A DNA stretch of 64,000 nt from Diplodia intermedia. Lineage: Eukaryota > Ascomycota > Dothideomycetes > Botryosphaeriales > Botryosphaeriaceae. This document shows, piece by piece, positions 1-9,337 of this stretch. Numbering within the stretch: the first letter of the stretch is position 1; each line of letters begins with the position of its first letter. The translations under genes were made by a program, and so were the position numbers. The stretch lies in the NCBI GenBank assembly GCA_021495925.1, contig JAKEKT010000031.1, positions 1 to 64,000 on the forward strand, read 5' to 3'. The notes below the pieces were generated by a model. That model did not search any database and was not told where the DNA came from. It was given only the letters and a program-made list of their open reading frames with translations.

Positions 1-98
1 TCCTTCTTTCTTTTTTCTTTCTCTTCCTTCTTACTTTTCTTCTTTTTCTCCTTATCCTCGTCCTTACCTTCACTCTTCTCCGCCTCCTCCTCCCTCAA

Positions 99-1703
99 TT
101 ACCATCCCTCCTCCCCTCCCACTCCCCGAAGCTCTTCAACCGTCTTCCCAAACACGCCCGCCGCAATCTCAACGACCCTCGCCGACAACGGCTGCCCATC
201 CGCACCCGCACCCCCATACCCCACCGTCTCCCTCCCAGCCAACCTGACCGCGCGCGCCAGCCCGCTCCTCACAGACACGCCAGCCCCGGACGCCTCATCA
301 TCATCGTCCATCTCGAGCGCGTCGTACCTGAAGGGCGCGGGCCGCCACTCGCCGTGGACAAAGACGCCGCGTTGCTCGACGGCACGCTCAGCGTCGGCGG
401 CGTAGACGCGGCGGCCGAAGGACCCATCGCTCGCGCCGGCGGCGGTGTGGTGGTGAAAGACGAGCTTGTCGGCGAAGGCCGAGTGCAGCTCCCACAGCTG
501 CTCGAGCGCGACGCGGCGCAGGCGGGGGAGGTAGACGTCCAGCATGCGGAACACAGTCGTCCAAGACGCGTCGCCGGCCAGGTACATCCGGGTGAGGCCG
601 ACGGACGACAAGCTGCTGCGGTGGGCGTTCAGGAAGTGCGCGAGGATGGGCACGGTGACGAGCATGTTCGCGAGGTGGATCTCGGAGAGCGTGCGGGGCA
701 GCCGACGGAGCACTTTGCGGGTGAAGCTGGTGGAGAATTCGCTGTCGGCGGCGGCGGCGAGGTGCAGCGAGGTCAGCTGCGGCAGGGCGGCGAGGAAGCG
801 GTGCAGGATCTGCGGGCCGCGCGCTTTGGTGAAGCCGGCGGGCGCGAGGTTGCGCTTGATGGTGCTGTTGGGGCCGTAGTGCATGAAGTCGCCGGTGGAG
901 AGGGTTAGGTGGAGGCGCCGGATCGTGGCCAGGGAGCCGCTCAGGTTGGTGAACATTGGCTCGGGGATGTCGAGCGCCCAGATGCCGACTTCGTCGGAGG
1001 TGTGCCACGGTCCCTCTTCTCTGTGGATGGCGAGTTCCTCCAATGGCCGCGGATGCGCTGCCAGAGCGTTGAATAGGAGGGTTAGGGCTGCCGAATGCAA
1101 CTCGCAGCCTGCGCCTGGCTTGTACAGTGGGAAGAAGCGGTGGTGGGCATACACATCCGGAGGAAGCTCGAATTTTCCGATATATACCTTTCGGAGGTTC
1201 TTAAGTCTAGCAAGAACGCCTTTGAGCAGTTTGAGGTCCTCGCCGGTTGCCGTCGCCCACTCCTGCTGCGTGAACTTGTCAAGTGTATCGATGTACACAA
1301 GCTCTTCCTGGGCGAGACCGGATTCAACTCCATCCCAGCTCAGGGGATTGTTCAAAAGTTGTCCATCGACCTGGGCGAACCTACAGTCAGCGAGGCTACT
1401 CCTCACCGCGGACATGGTCAGACGCCCGATGTTGATGTGAAGCGAGCTGATGCTATCCCGGATCATGTCCATCTTTGTCCGTGTCAACGCATGAAACACC
1501 TGAAGACCATGGTAGGAAGTCGACATTGGAGCAATTCCGGTCCGCTTGAGGGTGCTGTTGTCGAAGATGCGGCGAAAAGTATCAAAGAGTCTCTCAGAAG
1601 TCGCTTTGTTGGTTCCCCTGAGGCTCATGATATCCCTGACACTAAGGCTCTCGCAGATGTTTTCGATGACATCCTCGCAGAGACTTGCAAAGGTGGCAGG
1701 CAT
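99..1703 (-). CDS. F-box domain protein (paralogue of the one at 23236)
   Basis: A single-exon gene for 534 residues. Residues 5-42 look like an F-box (a Leu/Ile pattern followed by SVRDIMSLRGTNK), the part that normally binds Skp1 in SCF ubiquitin ligases. The rest is an LRR-like substrate-recognition region with repeated 'LxxLxL' strands (for example 260-270, 306-316, 336-346). It is clearly paralogous to the protein at 23236-25209: residues 357-416, including EQLWELH (401-407) and the following FADKL, match almost position for position. The start at 1703 is chosen because the F-box begins at once after it. Target unknown. The C-terminal 100 residues are acidic or Gly-rich and less conserved. 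The F-box call is by pattern only; the coding call is strong because of the paralogue. Confidence 0.85.
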   Translation of the reverse strand: MPATFASLCEDVIENICESLSVRDIMSLRGTNKATSERLFDTFRRIFDNSTLKRTGIAPMSTSYHGLQVFHALTRTKMDMIRDSISSLHINIGRLTMSAVRSSLADCRFAQVDGQLLNNPLSWDGVESGLAQEELVYIDTLDKFTQQEWATATGEDLKLLKGVLARLKNLRKVYIGKFELPPDVYAHHRFFPLYKPGAGCELHSAALTLLFNALAAHPRPLEELAIHREEGPWHTSDEVGIWALDIPEPMFTNLSGSLATIRRLHLTLSTGDFMHYGPNSTIKRNLAPAGFTKARGPQILHRFLAALPQLTSLHLAAAADSEFSTSFTRKVLRRLPRTLSEIHLANMLVTVPILAHFLNAHRSSLSSVGLTRMYLAGDASWTTVFRMLDVYLPRLRRVALEQLWELHSAFADKLVFHHHTAAGASDGSFGRRVYAADAERAVEQRGVFVHGEWRPAPFRYDALEMDDDDEASGAGVSVRSGLARAVRLAGRETVGYGGAGADGQPLSARVVEIAAGVFGKTVEELRGVGGEEGW

Positions 1704-2715
1704 GGTGGACGGTAGTGAAGTAGATCACTTGGTGGCGTATAAATTGCGTTGATTGAGGGGATACTGTGCGAGAGGTCAGTGGGGATGAACTGATAGATTG
1801 TCAAACGCGGATACAGACCTGCGGTATAGGAGCGTATATGCAGGCAAAGAGCGTGTTGGAACGGGGTGGAGTGAAGGTCGAGATCAGAATGTCAGCGGCG
1901 GTGATTACCCCGAGGCAATTCTGCGCTGAAGAAAAGTGGATGGAGAGGAGGAGGGCCAAAGTGGCTTAGAGAAGAGGGCAAAAGGTGGTGGAGCGGTTGT
2001 GAATGGGTGTCGGAAATGACGTATCCATCAAGTGGCCGTTAACACATTTGCCCCACCAGGCCAATCATGTTCACCCAATCTTGTGGTTGAAAATTTGAAG
2101 TAGCACCGGACTCTCTACTTCTTCGCCGCCATTTCATAGCTCTGAGGACATAAGACCGCACGGAGGCAAGGTACCAGAACCCTGCCAACTGGCCGGATGC
2201 CATCTTTAGTGCTTCTCCCGACTTTTTCTCCTGACTTTGTCTCCTTCAGGTGTAATCTTGAAACACATATTTACAGCTGTAGGGCGGACATAAAGTCAAA
2301 GCAGCTCCTTCGCCCCTTTTATATCTCATGTCAAAAGCAAACTGATTTACATTCGTTTGCATGCACAGTACAGCAATGAATTTTCCGTCAAACCGCTTTT
2401 TGAGTATCAAGAGGCAAAAACGCATGAGGCTGGCGCTTGAAAACAATCCTGTTTGGCAGTGCCGGGCATCGATACGTCGAAATTTTTGATTTGGTTTCTT
2501 GCGTGCCTTGCGGGATCCATGTAAACCAAAGGCAGCTTATCCCTATTACTACCGGAAGCCTCTCATATTGAACCTTCTTGAGCTTGCAGCCTGCAAAGCT
2601 CCTCCCAGTCAGACATCTCGGCTCGCACCACGTCAAAGGGAGATTCGTACGTAGGGCGGAAGATCAAGCATGGAGCTACCCGCGAGTTGATTCCCCGCCG
2701 TCGCTCCAGCATCCT
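1704..2715. other. gene-free stretch upstream of the F-box gene
   Basis: About 1 kb with only short unrelated open frames. It should contain the promoter of the leftward F-box gene. No repeat, RNA gene or coding signal was recognised. Confidence 0.5.
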
Positions 2716-3060
2716 CTACTTATATTCGAAAGACCCCGTCAGAGAAGAAGTTCCGGAAGTGATCCAGGATGGGGCGTAGTCACACAATGTCAATTGGATG
2801 TCTCCGCGGACGCTTGATCTGATTCTGATCATGTGGCGTAACCAGAACACAAGCAGCGGAATCAAACTCGATGTCATCAGGCCAACCAAAGCGATGATAG
2901 CTTCTTTTGACCATGTAGACGTCTCGATTCGAAGAGAGCAGTGGTTACCACAGGGCAGGTGCTCGCAATTCTGACGGGTAGTTGGATGAATACCAAAGAC
3001 ATTATCACTGTACAAACCGCGCGGTATCTCCTTCGAAACGCAAGTTGCAGTGTCCACCAT
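2716..3060 (-). CDS. tentative small single-pass membrane protein, WSKEA family (copy A)
   Basis: An open frame for about 114 residues. Its central part, TSTWSKEAIIALVGLM, runs into a hydrophobic segment of about 20 residues ending in a basic LRHMIRIR stretch. The same arrangement occurs in the predicted gene at 48007-48489 (TSGWSKEALLALFTLI, hydrophobic segment, LRKQLRIR), and this similarity is the main reason to call it. The frame is open upstream to a second ATG at 3114, so the start is uncertain; 3060 is preferred because it gives a length close to copy B. A 3' intron, as in copy B, is not obvious. Function unknown. The motif followed by a membrane segment suggests a one-pass membrane protein with a basic cytosolic tail. 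It could also be a decayed copy. Confidence 0.45.
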   Translation of the reverse strand: MVDTATCVSKEIPRGLYSDNVFGIHPTTRQNCEHLPCGNHCSLRIETSTWSKEAIIALVGLMTSSLIPLLVFWLRHMIRIRSSVRGDIQLTLCDYAPSWITSGTSSLTGSFEYK

Positions 3061-3171
3061 CTCCCGAAAGCCAATGAAACAGTACGGTACGTCAAAAACC
3101 CAGCGAATCGCCAATCCAGATCAAACGGGATCCCATCCAAGCATCGCGCATAGTCCCCACACAACACTCGC

Positions 3172-4277
3172 TCACAAAGGCGGCGCCAGCGGGATCAACC
3201 GCCTCTGACCCTCATCCACATCCCTGCTCAACCGCTCTCCCAGCCAAATCGGCTGCGCCTCATGCGTCTTGTCCTCAACCTCAACAATCTCATTCCCAGC
3301 AACATAAAACGACTTCCCATTGACCTCTGGCCTCACGACGGGCAGCAGCAAAGCGCGAGCCGGGCCCTCGGGCGAATTCCGGGGCAGGCCATCCCAGACG
3401 TCGTAAAACTCGCGCAGCAGCATGGGCGTTTCTGCAAAAAAAAAAAAAAGAGTGAGCTCCCGCATGTATATCCCTCAAGTACATGTTTCAAAGCTCATAC
3501 CGGTCATCCACGGCGCGACCATGTTCACCGACACGCCCCTCGCCTCGACCTGCGAGCGCAAGCCGCGCAGCAGGCCCAGCACGCCCGTCTTGCTCGCGCA
3601 GTACAGGTGCAGCGGCGGGCAGTCGACGAAGCTCGCCGCCGACCCCGTCATCACGATCTGCCGCCTCTTCCTCCCCCGGCCTTCCCCGTCGGGTTTCCCG
3701 AAATAGTGCAACGCGGCCTTGACGACGTAGATCTGGCCGACCAGGTTGACGTTCAGGGTCGACAGGTCGGGCGGCAGCAAGGCGCCGGTGGAGGGGTCGG
3801 TCGCGTCGATGGTGGCGGCGAAGTCTTCGGTGTTGACGCCGGCGTTGGAGAGGACGGCGTCGGGGGGGCCGGGGAAGGCGGCGGCGGCGGCGTCGAAGAG
3901 GGAGAGGACGGAGGGCCAGGAGGAGACGTCGGTGCGGTGGAAGAGGATGTGCTCGGGGCTTGTTCTTTGCGTCAGCGATGGGTGATGGAGGAGGAGGGGG
4001 TTGTGGACGACGCAACTCGTTGAGTTCTGTTTGAAGCGCTTGGCCTGCTGCTTCGTTCCAGTCGGCGATGGCGACGTTGGCGCCGTGTTCTGCGGGCGTG
4101 GTCGGTTTAGTGTGGGCGGTTTTTTTTTGACTTGGATGGGAAGGGGAGGGGGGAGAGCGGTTCACTGTGTGCGATCTGGACGGCGGCGCGGCCGATGCCG
4201 GATGCGGCGCCGGTGATGATGATGGTCTTTCCCTTCAGCGCCTGGAACTCGGAATCGTCGAGGTGGTAAGTCGTCAT
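3172..4277 (-). CDS. short-chain dehydrogenase/reductase (SDR), four exons
   Basis: A predicted 300-residue NAD(P)-dependent oxidoreductase of the classical SDR family. Exons on the minus strand are 4277-4166, 4089-4017, 3958-3501 and 3431-3172; all joins keep frame. The Rossmann glycine motif TGAASGIG is at 22-29, TDV at 71-73, NAG at 100-102, catalytic Ser168, and YCASK with Tyr181 and Lys185, so the catalytic set is complete. Asp47 after the second strand (VAIAD) favours NAD over NADP. It is divergently transcribed from the CMD gene across 646 bp and lies at the edge of the aromatic-catabolism cluster, where it could oxidise or reduce a hydroxyl or keto intermediate. Intron 2 uses a weak donor (GTTGCG) supported only by frame and by the continuity DPEHILFHRTDV. 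Substrate cannot be told from the sequence. Confidence 0.88.
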
Positions 4278-4923
4278 TGCTGTATCAGTGGATGCAGGAG
4301 TCGACAGTCAACAGGACGTCCAAGAGGGGTAGGTTAAGGACGACCCTCTCAGTCCATTGTACCCCTCTTGGAAGGTGAGAGGGTTCTGCTCGAGCCGCGA
4401 AGCCCTGCCAAAGGAACCCCATACCGTCTTGGCTTGATTGATCGGTGGAAGTAAATCCGATGATACGGAGAAGAAGGAAAAGAAGCAAAGTTGCCCCACG
4501 CGGAATTGGCGCAGTGGCGCGGGAGTGGGGCTCGTCACACAATGAGGGGAGCAGGTGCCCCGCACTGTGGCCCCGAGCTACCCCTCATGGCCCGAGCTCC
4601 CAACACTTTGAACTCTCGGGTCAAGCACAGCTTGATCAAGGCGCGGCAGTCTCTGGGGTTTGGCGAGAGTGGTAGTGCGGGCGATGCCATTGAGATTGAG
4701 GAATGCGCATTGCCAAACGCATGGGAGTAGCAAGCACTACTTCCCACCAGAACCGCATTCCTCTCGTAGTAAACACCCTTTCGCCCTTGACAACGACCTC
4801 GGCTCTCTAGCTAGCAGGCAGGTAAGCTCAGAACAGCGACAACGGCGCCTTTTCCTACCTCCATCACCATCATCTCCCCAACCCCCCTCCCCATCATCCA
4901 GAAAACAACCACAACCGACCACC
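4278..4923. promoter_or_regulatory. divergent intergenic region between SDR and CMD genes
   Basis: 646 bp without a credible gene between two head-to-head genes; it must hold both promoters. The last 100 bp before the CMD start are pyrimidine- and CA-rich, typical of a fungal 5' leader. No specific operator was identified. Confidence 0.5.
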
Positions 4924-5465
4924 ATGTCTTCCGACGCCCCCACCAGCACCTCGGACCCGACCCCCTCCCAAATCGCCGCCGCCCACGCAACCCTCCACGC
5001 CGCAGGAACCGCGATGCGGCGCGCGGTCGCAGGCAGCGCGCACGTGGACCGGACGCTCTCCACGACGACGTCGTTCGGGCAGCCGATGCAGAACCTGGCG
5101 ACGGAGGCGGCGTGGGGGTCGGTGTGGACGCGGCCGGGGCTGACGCCGCGGCAGCGCTCGCTGCTCAACGTCGCCATGCTGTGCGCGCTGAACCGCGGCC
5201 CGGAGCTGGCCGTCCACGTCCGCGGCGCCTTCCGCAACGGCTGCTCCGAGGTCGAGGTGCGCGAGACGGTGCTGCATGCTAGTGTTTATGCTGGCATGCC
5301 CGCTGGCATGGAGGTGAGTTTTGTTTTTTCTTTTCTTTTTCTTCTTCTTTGTGGGGGGATGGGGGGCTGATGTGTCGGTGTTGTTTGGGGTAGGGTACGA
5401 GGATTGCGGAGAGGGTGTTGAACGAGGTGCGAGCGGAGGGGATGGTGGTGGAGAAGGGGGAGTGA
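4924..5465 (+). CDS. carboxymuconolactone decarboxylase (CMD) family protein
   Basis: Two exons (4924-5313 and 5394-5465, 80-nt GTGAGT...TAG intron) give 153 residues, in the usual range for single-domain CMD proteins. The family core is clear: TPRQRSLLNVAMLCALNRGPE, then HVRGAFRNGCSEVEVRETVLHA and VYAGMPAGMEGTRIAERV at the end. CMD enzymes of the beta-ketoadipate pathway decarboxylate 4-carboxymuconolactone; relatives include AhpD-type CxxC peroxidases, but no CxxC is present here, so a decarboxylase or isomerase-type role is more likely. It sits between the SDR and ring-cleaving dioxygenase genes, which suits a step after ring opening. The ATG is preceded by ACC and the reading frame has no useful upstream Met. 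The actual substrate is an inference. Confidence 0.9.
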
Positions 5466-6067
5466 TGGAAAGGGGTTCTGATATACAGACAGAGCCGCTT
5501 CTTGAGGTAAGACAGGCGCAGCGGAGCCGGAGAGATCGTATTCATGTGCGCCTTGGTCGAAATACCATTGGGGAAGGAGCATAAGAAATTTCTATATATG
5601 GAGTCTCTTGTCATTCTATAATCACAATCAATCCACTGCTTGTGTGCTTCGATTGTAGTTTCGAGCCTCCACTCGATGATACACAGGAAAATATAGCGGC
5701 GGTGAGGGAGCACGTCTACCAGAATCACACAGACCACGAATGACACTGAGGTCTTCCTGAAGAAAGGGACGGGGTGGCTTGAATCGTATTCCGCCTCATG
5801 GCCAGGGGATCTCTGTTCTGCACTTCTTATCTTTTTCTTCTACATCACCTTCCCACCCTCTTTTCGCTTCTCACGTTGAAGGCAAGTCCTCACTGAAAGA
5901 CGTTGAGCTTCGAGGATGTTACTTTATTTGTATCTAACTCAAGTTTGCCCGAGAGCCCAGCGGAATGTGAAGCACGATCCAAGCGCGCCGAACAAATTTC
6001 CCTTGCAGCTTCCCCGCCTCTCCCCCCACCACCACCACCCCATCATCAACAGATTGCTCCCACCTCC
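5466..6067. other. convergent 3' region between CMD and dioxygenase genes
   Basis: 602 bp between the stop codons of two convergent genes. It holds short frames only and pyrimidine-rich tracts (around 5820-5880 and 6000-6060). Probably two 3' UTRs. Confidence 0.5.
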
Positions 6068-7585
6068 TCAACGAATCTTCAGACCCTTCGCCGCCTTCGC
6101 CAGGATCTCGTCGACCTCGGCCTTGTGGTTCGAGAAGTTGTCGACCAGGTTATCCCACATCTTCGGCTCGTGCTCATGCCTCTTCTCGCTGTTCCACGCA
6201 TAGTCGGTGATGGTGAAGGGGCGGCTGCTCTCGAACATGAAGGCGATGCTGGCGAGCGAGATCTGCACCTGGGGCTGCTCGTTCCCGGACGCGGCCTCGA
6301 ACTGCTCGTACGCGACGCCGTGCGGCACCATGCCGCACTCGAACGAGATGCTGCCGGGCTGAAACTCATCCGAGCGGCCGCCGTAGTCGCCGTAGATCAG
6401 GCCCATCAGCTCCGACGCGACGTTGCGGTGGTAGTACGGCGGGCGGTACGTGTGGCTCGCGACGTCCCAGCGCGGCGAGAAGATGAGGAAGTCGGCCAGC
6501 GGCGCGTGCGCGTCGCGCGACGGCGCCGTCAGCACGCAGAAGACGGACGGGTCGATGTGGTCGACCGAGATGCTGCCGACGTTGACGAACTTGGTCAGGT
6601 CGTACTTGAACGGCACGTAGTTGCCGTGCCACGCGACGACATCGAACGGCCCGTGGTTCTGCGCGCTGCGGAAGTATTTCCCGCCCAGCTTGTACACCAC
6701 CTCCCACGGGTCGTCGCGCGTGACCTCGTACGCGGCGACGGGGTGCTGGAAGTCGCGCGGGTTGGCCAGCCCGTTGGCCCCGAGCGGGCCCAGCGCCGGC
6801 AGCTCCCAGCTCGAGCCCCAGACCTCGAGGATGTAGCCGCGCGAGGGGCCGTCGGGGATCGCGACCTTGAAGCGCTGGCCGCGCTGGATGACGCAGATCT
6901 CGCCCGGCTGCACGAAGAGGTGGCCGAACTCCGTCTGGATGTCGAGCGCGCCCTGCTGCGGCACGATGAGCATCTCGCCGTCGCTGTTGACGAAGGCCTT
7001 CTTCTCCATGCTCTTGTTGGCCAGGTACACGTGCGTCGCCAGCCCCTCGCGCAGCGTGGGGTCGCCGCTGCCCGCCACCGTCTTGAGGCCCGTCACAAAG
7101 TCGGTGGGCTCGTCCTTGGGGATGTCGAAGGGCAGCCAGGCCAGCTGCGTCGGCGAGATGTGCACCCGTGGGTTGATGGTCAGGAAGTTTGTCTCGGTGT
7201 CCTTGAGGTCTGGCAGATCGGTCTGACATGCATCATCAGTACTTGTGACTGCGACGCAGCTTGCACTACTTACGAAGCCTTGATGGGCAACAGCCGGGCG
7301 CGCTCGATAGAGCCAGGAGCGCTTGTTCGCATGTCTGGGGGCGACAAAGGCGGTGCCCGTCATCTGTTCTGCATACAGCCCAAAGCGCACATGGCGAGGG
7401 CTGTTCTGGCCCTGGGGAATGGTGCCTGGGACCGCCTCGGACTCGAAATGGTTGCCGAACCCAGGCTGGTACTCGTAGGGGTCGTTTTTCCTGCTGCCGA
7501 AAGATGGTATCTCGCCATTCTTCTGGGTCTCAGCCCAGTGGAAGATGTTCTGGTATTCTTTCGGGTCGCTGAGTTTGGTCGACAT
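6068..7585 (-). CDS. homogentisate 1,2-dioxygenase family protein (likely paralogue)
   Basis: Two exons (7585-7274, 7222-6068) encode 488 residues, the right length for this Fe(II) cupin family. Residues at the expected iron-ligand places are kept: His369 in PPYYHRN, Glu375 in ASELMGLI and His405 in MVPHG, plus the acid-base His303 in AWHGN. Homogentisate dioxygenase opens the homogentisate ring to 4-maleylacetoacetate in tyrosine and phenylalanine breakdown. The N-terminal 30 residues and many core positions differ from the classical fungal HmgA I know, so I regard it as a specialised paralogue. The 51-nt intron (7223-7273) is a multiple of three and has no stop, so an unspliced reading adds 17 residues. 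The frame also stays open to 7792, but the conserved part begins soon after Met at 7585. It is divergent from the MBL gene. Confidence 0.93.
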   Translation of the reverse strand: MSTKLSDPKEYQNIFHWAETQKNGEIPSFGSRKNDPYEYQPGFGNHFESEAVPGTIPQGQNSPRHVRFGLYAEQMTGTAFVAPRHANKRSWLYRARPAVAHQGFVSSASCVAVTSTDDACQTDLPDLKDTETNFLTINPRVHISPTQLAWLPFDIPKDEPTDFVTGLKTVAGSGDPTLREGLATHVYLANKSMEKKAFVNSDGEMLIVPQQGALDIQTEFGHLFVQPGEICVIQRGQRFKVAIPDGPSRGYILEVWGSSWELPALGPLGANGLANPRDFQHPVAAYEVTRDDPWEVVYKLGGKYFRSAQNHGPFDVVAWHGNYVPFKYDLTKFVNVGSISVDHIDPSVFCVLTAPSRDAHAPLADFLIFSPRWDVASHTYRPPYYHRNVASELMGLIYGDYGGRSDEFQPGSISFECGMVPHGVAYEQFEAASGNEQPQVQISLASIAFMFESSRPFTITDYAWNSEKRHEHEPKMWDNLVDNFSNHKAEVDEILAKAAKGLKIR

Positions 7586-7980
7586 GATGTCTGGCTGGGC
7601 AGGAGGGGAGCGAAATGCGGGATGGAACGGCGTGTGCAAGCTCCTGCATTTTATCCAAGCTTGCTGTTGTTGATCGGCAGTTGCACGTCGGAAGTCGAGG
7701 TTGTTCGTGTTACAGACGACGGGGACCCGCAGCGGGGAACTGCAGCATGTGGGGTACGACGAGCTTCCCGCTTCGAGCGAACCCTTTAGCAATCCGTGCC
7801 TTCCGTATCGTCGCCGCTGGAAACTCTACCGCTTCTCTCAACCCCGTCGCTGGATAGCTGCGTCTTCCAGAATTTGTTCCGATTCGCCTCGCCTGGTTTG
7901 CCCAGTGCTATCACCCACGGCAGTGTTTATCGCCGAAACCCTATATCCGACAAGTGGAGAAATATCTCGTTGCTCAGACC
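7586..7980. promoter_or_regulatory. divergent promoter between dioxygenase and MBL-fold genes
   Basis: 395 bp separate two head-to-head genes of the same putative pathway, so shared control is plausible. A TATA-like CCTATATCC lies at about 7940-7948, close upstream of the MBL start. No zinc-cluster half-site pair stood out by eye. Confidence 0.5.
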
Positions 7981-8910
7981 ATGGCGTTACTCCCGAGTCA
8001 ACCTGGCCAAACTTTCGTTACTGTGTCTCCTATCGCTGCAGGATTCATTACTCTCCCCGACAGGTTCTTCGTCCATCCAACCGATTCCGACGCCAAGCGG
8101 ACAGTCCCCTCATTGGCTTTCCTCATCACCCACCCAGGGTCCGACGTCTTTAGCAACAGTAACAAGCCCCTCCGGCTGATGTTTGACCTCGGGCTACGCT
8201 CGAAAAAGGAGCGGTACATTGACGTCCAACAAAAGCATCTCCGCGGGCGCGAACCATATCGACTCCAAGGCGCGGCGGAGCAGTTGAGAGCCGGCGGTGT
8301 TGCACCGGAAGACGTCGATGCAGTCATGTTGAGCCATGTGCACTACGATCATCACGGCGACCCGGACGATTTCCCCAACGCCGTCTTCCTGGTAGGCCAT
8401 GGAGCGTTGAACATCCTCGAGCATGGGCTTTCCGGCAAAGGATCTCACCAGCATTTCGATCCGAACCTGTTGCCACAAGGCAGGGCGGAGGAGCTCCCTG
8501 CAACAGGCGGAGAAGCCTCAAAGAGTCGTACAGGCTGGCAGTGGACAGAGGTTGGGCCGTTTCCCGCGGCGCTGGACTTGCTTGGCGACGGAAGCATCTA
8601 TGCGATCGATACGCCGGGGCATCTGCCGGGGCACGTGAATCTGCTGTGCCGCACCGGACCGCAGTCTTGGGTGTGTCTGGCGGGCGACGCGTACCATGAT
8701 CGCCGCCTGCTTACCGGCGAAAAGGAGATTGGTTGCTGGGCTGACGAATCCGGCGAGACGTTATGCATCCATCTGGACAAAGATGCGGCGAGCCAGTCCA
8801 TCGAGCGGCTGAGGAAGCTGGCTGAAAATGACCATGTGGAGCTGATCGCGGCCCATGACGATGGCTGGTACGAGCAAAACAAAGCTAGAATGTTTCCCGC
8901 GCATCTTTAG
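7981..8910 (+). CDS. metallo-beta-lactamase-fold hydrolase
   Basis: A single exon for 309 residues. The metal-binding set of the metallo-beta-lactamase superfamily is complete: HVHYDHH (His119, His121, Asp123, His124), His218 in LPGHVN, Asp236 in AGDAYHD and a final His292 in AAHDDGW. This superfamily includes lactonases, glyoxalase II-like thioesterases and other hydrolases; the layout here (LSHVHYDHHGD, then TPGHLPGH) most resembles lactonase-like (AHL lactonase or AttM-type) members. Placed next to a ring-cleaving dioxygenase, it could hydrolyse a lactone or an enol-lactone intermediate; that is inference. No signal peptide is seen, so it is probably cytosolic. An in-frame ATG at 7954 would add nine residues; 7981 is preferred because it is nearer the conserved part. 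Confidence 0.9.
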   Translation: MALLPSQPGQTFVTVSPIAAGFITLPDRFFVHPTDSDAKRTVPSLAFLITHPGSDVFSNSNKPLRLMFDLGLRSKKERYIDVQQKHLRGREPYRLQGAAEQLRAGGVAPEDVDAVMLSHVHYDHHGDPDDFPNAVFLVGHGALNILEHGLSGKGSHQHFDPNLLPQGRAEELPATGGEASKSRTGWQWTEVGPFPAALDLLGDGSIYAIDTPGHLPGHVNLLCRTGPQSWVCLAGDAYHDRRLLTGEKEIGCWADESGETLCIHLDKDAASQSIERLRKLAENDHVELIAAHDDGWYEQNKARMFPAHL

Positions 8911-9337
8911 ACTCGGCGGATCAATGCTAGATGCCTCGTAACGCTGGTGAGAAAGCCGGGAGAGCGCGCAACGAGATGACTGAGAGTCACCCATCGTAAG
9001 ACCAAGCATTGCCCATCTTCTTGCCCGCTGAAGCAGGGTGCTGAGCCGCAAGTCCTTGCCTAAGTCTAGTACTGTCGGGGCGACGGAAAATCGGTATGTG
9101 CGAGATGGAAGAGATGGAAACGACGTGACAGGACGCGTGCTGTTTCCCCGCATCGAACCCCAGTGAAGTCGTGGCCGGCTTGTTCTCCAACTTGCATCAA
9201 CCCCTCACGCTACGCCATTCTCCTCGCCGACAAAATGACTGCCCACTGGCACCTTGTGTGCTGCTTTTCGGCCTCGTCCCATCCCAGCTGATTTCTTTCG
9301 TCTCGAGCCACTTTCTGTACTCTTTTTGCAGCTCAGC
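8911..9337. other. intergenic region between MBL and dehydrogenase genes
   Basis: 427 bp between two rightward genes. It should hold the MBL 3' UTR and the next promoter. No coding signal and no clear motif. Confidence 0.5.

Noticed and set aside
5903..7789. 628-codon frame antisense to the dioxygenase
   Set aside because: Shadow of the strong codon bias of the dioxygenase gene; Val/Arg/Leu repeats without any family pattern.
7586..7792. In-frame N-terminal extension of the dioxygenase
   Set aside because: It would occupy most of the divergent promoter, and the family-like sequence begins only after Met at 7585. A mitochondrial presequence cannot be fully ruled out.
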